NCBI RefSeq assembly: GCF_001945365.1
Contig: NZ_MSTQ01000004.1
Location: forward strand, 310,001 to 374,000
Length of the DNA stretch: 64,000 nt
Origin: Pseudomonas reinekei
GTDB lineage: Bacteria; Pseudomonadota; Gammaproteobacteria; Pseudomonadales; Pseudomonadaceae
Direction: 5' to 3'
This document shows positions 57,551-64,000 of the stretch, in pieces; position 1 is the stretch's first letter; each line of letters starts with the position of its first letter. A program made the position numbers and the translations under genes. The notes beneath the pieces are model-generated. The model was not told the origin of the DNA, ran no database searches, and saw only the letters and a list, made by a program, of their open reading frames with translations.

Positions 57551-57772
57551 TCTTACTCCTGGGCAGATGGCGAGACATTCAACCACTGCGCGATGCCCAG
57601 GCTTGCTCTGGAGCAAAGCCTGTCACGAAAACCGGCGCATGATAGCCGAGATCGGAACCTGGGGTCTGTCCATAGAGTCCAGTTATTAGCCAGCTACTTA
57701 AAACAGGGCTAGGTTTAATGCTCTGCCCGTCCCCTCAGTCCGTAGCCGTGCGGACTCTAAGGAGTGATCGTA

Positions 57773-60514
<2,742 letters not shown>

Positions 60515-60530
60515 TTGTGCACTGACAAAG

Positions 60531-60555
60531 ACACCGCCTTAGGGCGGTGTTTTTG
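60531..60555 (+). terminator. Terminator after acnA
   Basis: ACACCGCC (60531-60538) / GGCGGTGT (60543-60550), TTAG loop, followed by TTTTG. Confidence 0.85.
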
Positions 60556-60573
60556 TGCTCGAGAAAAACCTTG

Positions 60574-60663
60574 AGGAAGCGAGCCTGCTCACGATGGCGG
60601 TGTAACATTCACAAAGGATGCTAAATGACACTCCGCTATCGCGAGCAGGCTCGCTCTCACAGG
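60574..60663. repeat. REPIN between acnA and the CPBP protease gene
   Basis: The left arm is AGGAAGCGAGCCTGCTCACG (60574-60593), the inverted right arm ATCGCGAGCAGGCTCGCTCT (60638-60657), with a middle of about 44 bp. Confidence 0.75.
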
Positions 60664-60694
60664 GCTGGTGCAGGCCCAGACACAAGGATTCTCA

Positions 60695-61486
60695 ATGCTC
60701 GCTCTACCATGGACATTTCTGGCGTTGCTCTCCCTCGGCTATGGCTTGGCCCTGACCTATGGCCGGCTCGGCTGGCTCGCCGGAATTTCCGTCGGCCTGT
60801 TGCTGATCGCCGGTTACGCGGTGCGTCAGACAAAATTGCCGTTCGGCCGCTATCTCGGCCATGGCCTGTTCATCTTCCTCGCGCTGGCACTGGCCATGCA
60901 CTGGCTGCCCGGCTTCCATAACGGTCGGGTGATCGAACCACAGCGTCTCACGGACGATGCGGTGCGGTTTTCCATGTACCTGAATCTGGATAAACCCCTG
61001 ATCGGTTTCTGGCTATTGCTGGTCTGCCCGTGGATTGTCGGCCGGCGTTCACTGCGGTTGTTCCTCTATGCCACGCCCGTCGCGCTGGTCCTGAGCGCCG
61101 TGCTTGCACTGGGTGGCGCGCTGTTGCTGAACGTCATCGCTTGGGCGCCGAAATGGCCGGACGCTGGCTGGTTATGGCTGCTGAACAATCTGCTGCTGGT
61201 GACGCTGGTCGAGGAAGCGCTGTTTCGCGGCTATATTCAGGGCGGCCTGAGCCGATGCTTCAAACACTTGGCGTACGGCGAAAACCTCGCGCTGCTGCTG
61301 GCTTCGCTGTTGTTCGGCCTAATGCACGCAGGAGCGGGCTGGCAATGGATGCTGCTGGCGAGCCTGGCGGGTGTCGGCTACGGCCTGGCCTACCGCTTGG
61401 GTGGACTGGCCGCCGCCATCGCCACGCACTTTGCCTTGAACCTGCTGCACTTCGGCCTGTTCACCTATCCGATGCTCGCCGGCTGA
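60695..61486 (+). CDS. CPBP-family intramembrane metalloprotease
   Basis: A 263-residue membrane protein with about seven helices. The CPBP (Abi/CAAX protease) motifs are all present: EExxxR in VEEALFRGYIQ (Glu173, Glu174), the FxxxH in FGLMHAGAG (His211) and the late HFALNLLHF (His245). The ATG 60695 has AAGG 7 bp upstream. Substrates of bacterial members are mostly unknown. aer follows in the same direction. Confidence 0.9.
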   Translation: MLALPWTFLALLSLGYGLALTYGRLGWLAGISVGLLLIAGYAVRQTKLPFGRYLGHGLFIFLALALAMHWLPGFHNGRVIEPQRLTDDAVRFSMYLNLDKPLIGFWLLLVCPWIVGRRSLRLFLYATPVALVLSAVLALGGALLLNVIAWAPKWPDAGWLWLLNNLLLVTLVEEALFRGYIQGGLSRCFKHLAYGENLALLLASLLFGLMHAGAGWQWMLLASLAGVGYGLAYRLGGLAAAIATHFALNLLHFGLFTYPMLAG

Positions 61487-61591
61487 CGCAAGGATCATTT
61501 TTGCGACGCGCCTCTGATTATCGAAAAATAATTTCAACAATTGGCCAGGGGTGCCGATACAGCACTTGAAAGCCTTGCGGATTAAAAAGCC

Positions 61592-63157
61592 ATGCGTAAC
61601 AACCAGCCAATTACACAACGCGAACGGACCTTCCCGGCCCAGCAACGGTTGATTTCCACCACCGACGCCAAGGGCATGATCACCTACTGCAACGACGACT
61701 TCGTCGATATCAGCGGGTTTTCTCGTGAAGAACTGATCCGTGCGCCGCACAACCTGGTGCGTCACCCCGACGTCCCGGCCGCGGTGTTCGCGCATATGTG
61801 GGGCACAATGAAACAAGGCTTGCCATGGATGGGCATTGTCAAGAATCGCTGCAAGAACGGTGATCACTATTGGGTTAACGCCTACGTGACACCGATCTTC
61901 GAAGGCAATCAGGTGATCGGTTACGAGTCGGTGCGGGTCAAGCCCACCGCCGAACAGATCCGACGCGCCGAAGCGCTTTACCAACGCATCAACCAGGGCA
62001 AGTCGGCCATCCCTTCCTCGGATAAATGGTTGCCGGTCCTTCAAGACTGGCTGCCGTTCATTCTGGTCAGCCAGTTGAGTTTCATGATCGGCGCCACCCT
62101 GACTTCGCAGTGGGGTTTCGCCCTCGCCGCCGCGCTCTCGGTACCACTGGGCCTGATGGGCCTGAGCTGGCAACAGCGTGGCATCAAGCGCTTGCTGCGC
62201 CTGGCCGAGCAGACCACCTCCGACCCGATGATCGCGCGGATGTACACCGACAGCCGCGGCGCCCAGGCGCGCCTGGAAATGTCGATTCTCAGTCAGGAAG
62301 CCCGCCTGAAAACCTGTCTGACCCGTTTGCAGGACACGGCCGAACACCTGACCGAACAAGCCAAGCAGTCCGATGCACTGGCACACAACAGTTCTACCGG
62401 CCTGGAACGTCAGCGCGTCGAAACCGAGCAAGTGGCGACCGCCGTCAATCAGATGGCTGCAACCACCCAGGAAGTCGCCAGCCATGTGCAGCGCACTGCC
62501 GATGCCACCCAGGAAGCCAATCGCCTGACCGGTCGCGGTCGCGACATCGCCGGGGAAACTCGCGAAGCGATTCAGCGACTGTCGGTCGTGGTTGGGGAAA
62601 CCGGCCTGACCGTGACTCAACTGGCCAAGGACAGCGACGAAATCGGTGGTGTGGTCGACGTGATCAAGGGCATCGCCGACCAGACCAATCTGCTGGCGCT
62701 CAACGCCGCCATCGAAGCGGCCCGTGCCGGTGAAATGGGGCGTGGTTTTGCGGTAGTGGCCGACGAAGTCCGTCAACTGGCGCAACGCACCAGCGAATCC
62801 ACCGGGCAGATTCACGCCCTGATCGCCAAGCTGCAGCAAACCGCAGGCACGGCCGTACAAACCATGGAAGCCGGGCACCGTCAGGCCGAAGAAGGTGTGG
62901 CGCGAGTACTGGAAGCGGATCAGGCGCTGGTGGGGATCAGCGAAGCGGTGGCCAACATCACCGACATGACCACCCAGATCGCCGCCGCCACCGAAGAGCA
63001 AAGCGCTGTGGCCGAAGAAATCAGCCGCAACATCAGCAACATCTCGCACCTGGCTGACCAGACCTCGGAACAGGCACAGAACTCGGCGTTGTTGAGTGAA
63101 GAGCTGACCAAGACGGCAAATACCCAGTATTCGTTGGTGGAGCGGTTTAACCGCTGA
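61592..63157 (+). CDS. aer: Aerotaxis receptor Aer
   Basis: A 521-residue energy-sensing chemoreceptor. An N-terminal PAS domain (about 10-120; [26 protein letters not shown]) binds FAD in the family. Residues 153-192 form the membrane anchor (two short helices), followed by HAMP-like helices and the cytoplasmic signalling domain with the conserved hairpin tip ([19 protein letters not shown]). No large periplasmic domain is present, as expected. The terminator at 63174 follows. Confidence 0.95.
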   Translation: MRNNQPITQRERTFPAQQRLISTTDAKGMITYCNDDFVDISGFSREELIRAPHNLVRHPDVPAAVFAHMWGTMKQGLPWMGIVKNRCKNGDHYWVNAYVTPIFEGNQVIGYESVRVKPTAEQIRRAEALYQRINQGKSAIPSSDKWLPVLQDWLPFILVSQLSFMIGATLTSQWGFALAAALSVPLGLMGLSWQQRGIKRLLRLAEQTTSDPMIARMYTDSRGAQARLEMSILSQEARLKTCLTRLQDTAEHLTEQAKQSDALAHNSSTGLERQRVETEQVATAVNQMAATTQEVASHVQRTADATQEANRLTGRGRDIAGETREAIQRLSVVVGETGLTVTQLAKDSDEIGGVVDVIKGIADQTNLLALNAAIEAARAGEMGRGFAVVADEVRQLAQRTSESTGQIHALIAKLQQTAGTAVQTMEAGHRQAEEGVARVLEADQALVGISEAVANITDMTTQIAAATEEQSAVAEEISRNISNISHLADQTSEQAQNSALLSEELTKTANTQYSLVERFNR

Positions 63158-63173
63158 TTGATGCTGGAATGAC

Positions 63174-63207
63174 AAAAACCCGGACAGTGCAAGCTTCCGG
63201 GTTTTTT
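63174..63207 (+). terminator. Terminator after aer
   Basis: AAAAACCCGGA (63174-63184) / TCCGGGTTTTTT (63196-63207) with an 11-nt loop. Confidence 0.9.
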
Positions 63208-63238
63208 ATTGCCGATCTGATAATGATGTCGCCTGATA

Positions 63239-63314
63239 GGCCCCCATCGCTGGCAAGCCAGCTCCACAAAGGATCACCGTCCCCGTGGGAGCTGGCTTGT
63301 CAGCGATGGGGGCC
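63239..63314. repeat. REPIN of the CTGGCAAGCCAG class
   Basis: The left arm CCCCCATCGCTGGCAAGCCA (63241-63260) and inverted right arm GTGGGAGCTGGCTTGTCAGC (63285-63304) frame a spacer of about 18 bp, between the aer terminator and the hydrolase. Confidence 0.8.
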
Positions 63315-63333
63315 ATGATGTTCACCGCAAATA

Positions 63334-64000
63334 TCACTGAAGAAACGCAGCCACCTTGCTCGCCGCAGCCGCCAAATGCTGCTCATGCGTGAACCCCGAA
63401 GCCTTCAACGGTTTCAGATCATGATCCCCCGCCACCAGCCAGAACACTTCAATACTCGGTGACAACGCATAAGCCTCGACCGCCTCGCGATTGCCCAATG
63501 CATCCCGCTCGCCTTGCACAATCAAGGTACGGGTTTTCAACGAAGCCAGATGCTCAACCCGCGGCTTCTCCGGTTTCCCCACCGCATAGAACGGATACCC
63601 CAGGCACACCAGCGCATCCGCCCCCAGCTCATCCGCCAACAAACTTGCCATCCGCCCGCCCATGGACTTGCCGCCAATGGCCAAAGGCCCAGTGACATGG
63701 CGTCGCACTTCGGCATACACCTCGCGCCAGCATTCCAGCAGTTTTGGCGCCGGGTTGGGTGGACGCTTGCCGCCGTCGATTCGTCGTTGCGCCATGTACG
63801 GAAACTCGAAGCGCAGCACGTTGACGCCTTGCGCCGCGAGGCGTACGGCCATGTCGTTCATCCAGCTGCTGTCCATGGGTGCACCGGCACCGTGGGCCAA
63901 AATCAACGTTGCCAAAGCCGTGCTCGAGGCGGTATCCCACAGCCATCCGTGTTCCCGCACACACTGCGCCCATTGATCCCCGTCAATACCGGCCTTGTGC
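63334..64000 (-). CDS. Alpha/beta hydrolase (KANL3/Tex30-like), 5' end possibly beyond the window
   Basis: A hydrolase of at least 208 residues. The oxyanion-side strand LILAHGAGAPMDS and the nucleophile elbow GGKSMGGRMAS mark the alpha/beta hydrolase fold; the late GERDALG and AGDHDLKPL supply Asp and His. A GTG at 63960 would give 208 residues, but the frame stays open up to the right edge (reading AGIDGDQWAQC just before), so the true start may lie outside. The substrate is unknown. Confidence 0.85.
   Translation of the reverse strand, partial: HKAGIDGDQWAQCVREHGWLWDTASSTALATLILAHGAGAPMDSSWMNDMAVRLAAQGVNVLRFEFPYMAQRRIDGGKRPPNPAPKLLECWREVYAEVRRHVTGPLAIGGKSMGGRMASLLADELGADALVCLGYPFYAVGKPEKPRVEHLASLKTRTLIVQGERDALGNREAVEAYALSPSIEVFWLVAGDHDLKPLKASGFTHEQHLAAAASKVAAFLQ

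Noticed and set aside
61319..63175. A 618-residue minus-strand open frame opposite aer
   Set aside because: Antisense shadow of a conserved chemoreceptor gene.

Overview
The window is chromosomal DNA from a fluorescent-group Pseudomonas (P. fluorescens complex or a close relative; inferred). Protein families, high G+C, dense small operons and gene orders resemble P. aeruginosa as I remember it: tal-rssC-rssB-mlaA, queF-cupredoxin-copRS, lolCDE-pilZ-gdpD-sthA-apbE, mfd-nagZ-psrA-lexA-sulA-topA-fadAB, uspA-uup-slt, and tusA-rlmM-acnA-aer. Intergenic REP/REPIN palindromes (GGGAGC...GCTCCC and CTGGCAAGCCAG types) point the same way. No rRNA, tRNA, CRISPR array, transposase or prophage was recognised.

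Layout. 1-5153 (minus): an exopolysaccharide assembly operon (wzb phosphatase, wzc tyrosine kinase/co-polymerase, GT4 glycosyltransferase, polysaccharide pyruvyl transferase, start of a flippase). A secreted clan-A glycoside hydrolase (5447-6409) diverges from it. 6611-10343: transaldolase, the RssB/RssC switch module and MlaA. 10542-15216: a HAD-like protein lacking its catalytic Asp, DUF4404, queF, a periplasmic cupredoxin, and copRS with a Cop box. 15268-22591: lipoprotein export (lolCDE), a PilZ protein, a glycerophosphodiesterase, transhydrogenase and ApbE.

22943-25590 is the accessory part: a lower-G+C cassette with a PAAR-tipped putative polymorphic toxin, two tandem related candidate immunity proteins and a 165-residue protein upstream. 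It lies between two REPINs and gap. In P. aeruginosa, as I recall, the nqr operon sits between apbE and gap, and it is absent here. From 25796 the core resumes: an N-terminally extended GAPDH, mfd, a CsiV-like protein, a SWIM/SNF2 helicase, nagZ, psrA with two PsrA boxes, lexA-sulA with two SOS boxes, two small conserved genes, topA, fadBA, a likely intergenic sRNA (45577-45690), uspA, uup, slt, an ABC exporter, pdxB, a MATE pump, tusA, rlmM, acnA, a CPBP protease, aer and a partial alpha/beta hydrolase.

Best leads for new biology: the PAAR toxin/immunity cassette and the 12-bp-arm dyad upstream of it; the candidate sRNA between fadB and its neighbour; the 13-bp direct repeats bracketing a perfect palindrome between gap and mfd; a PilZ protein whose two ligand motifs are far apart; and a terminator-like hairpin inside the lol operon.
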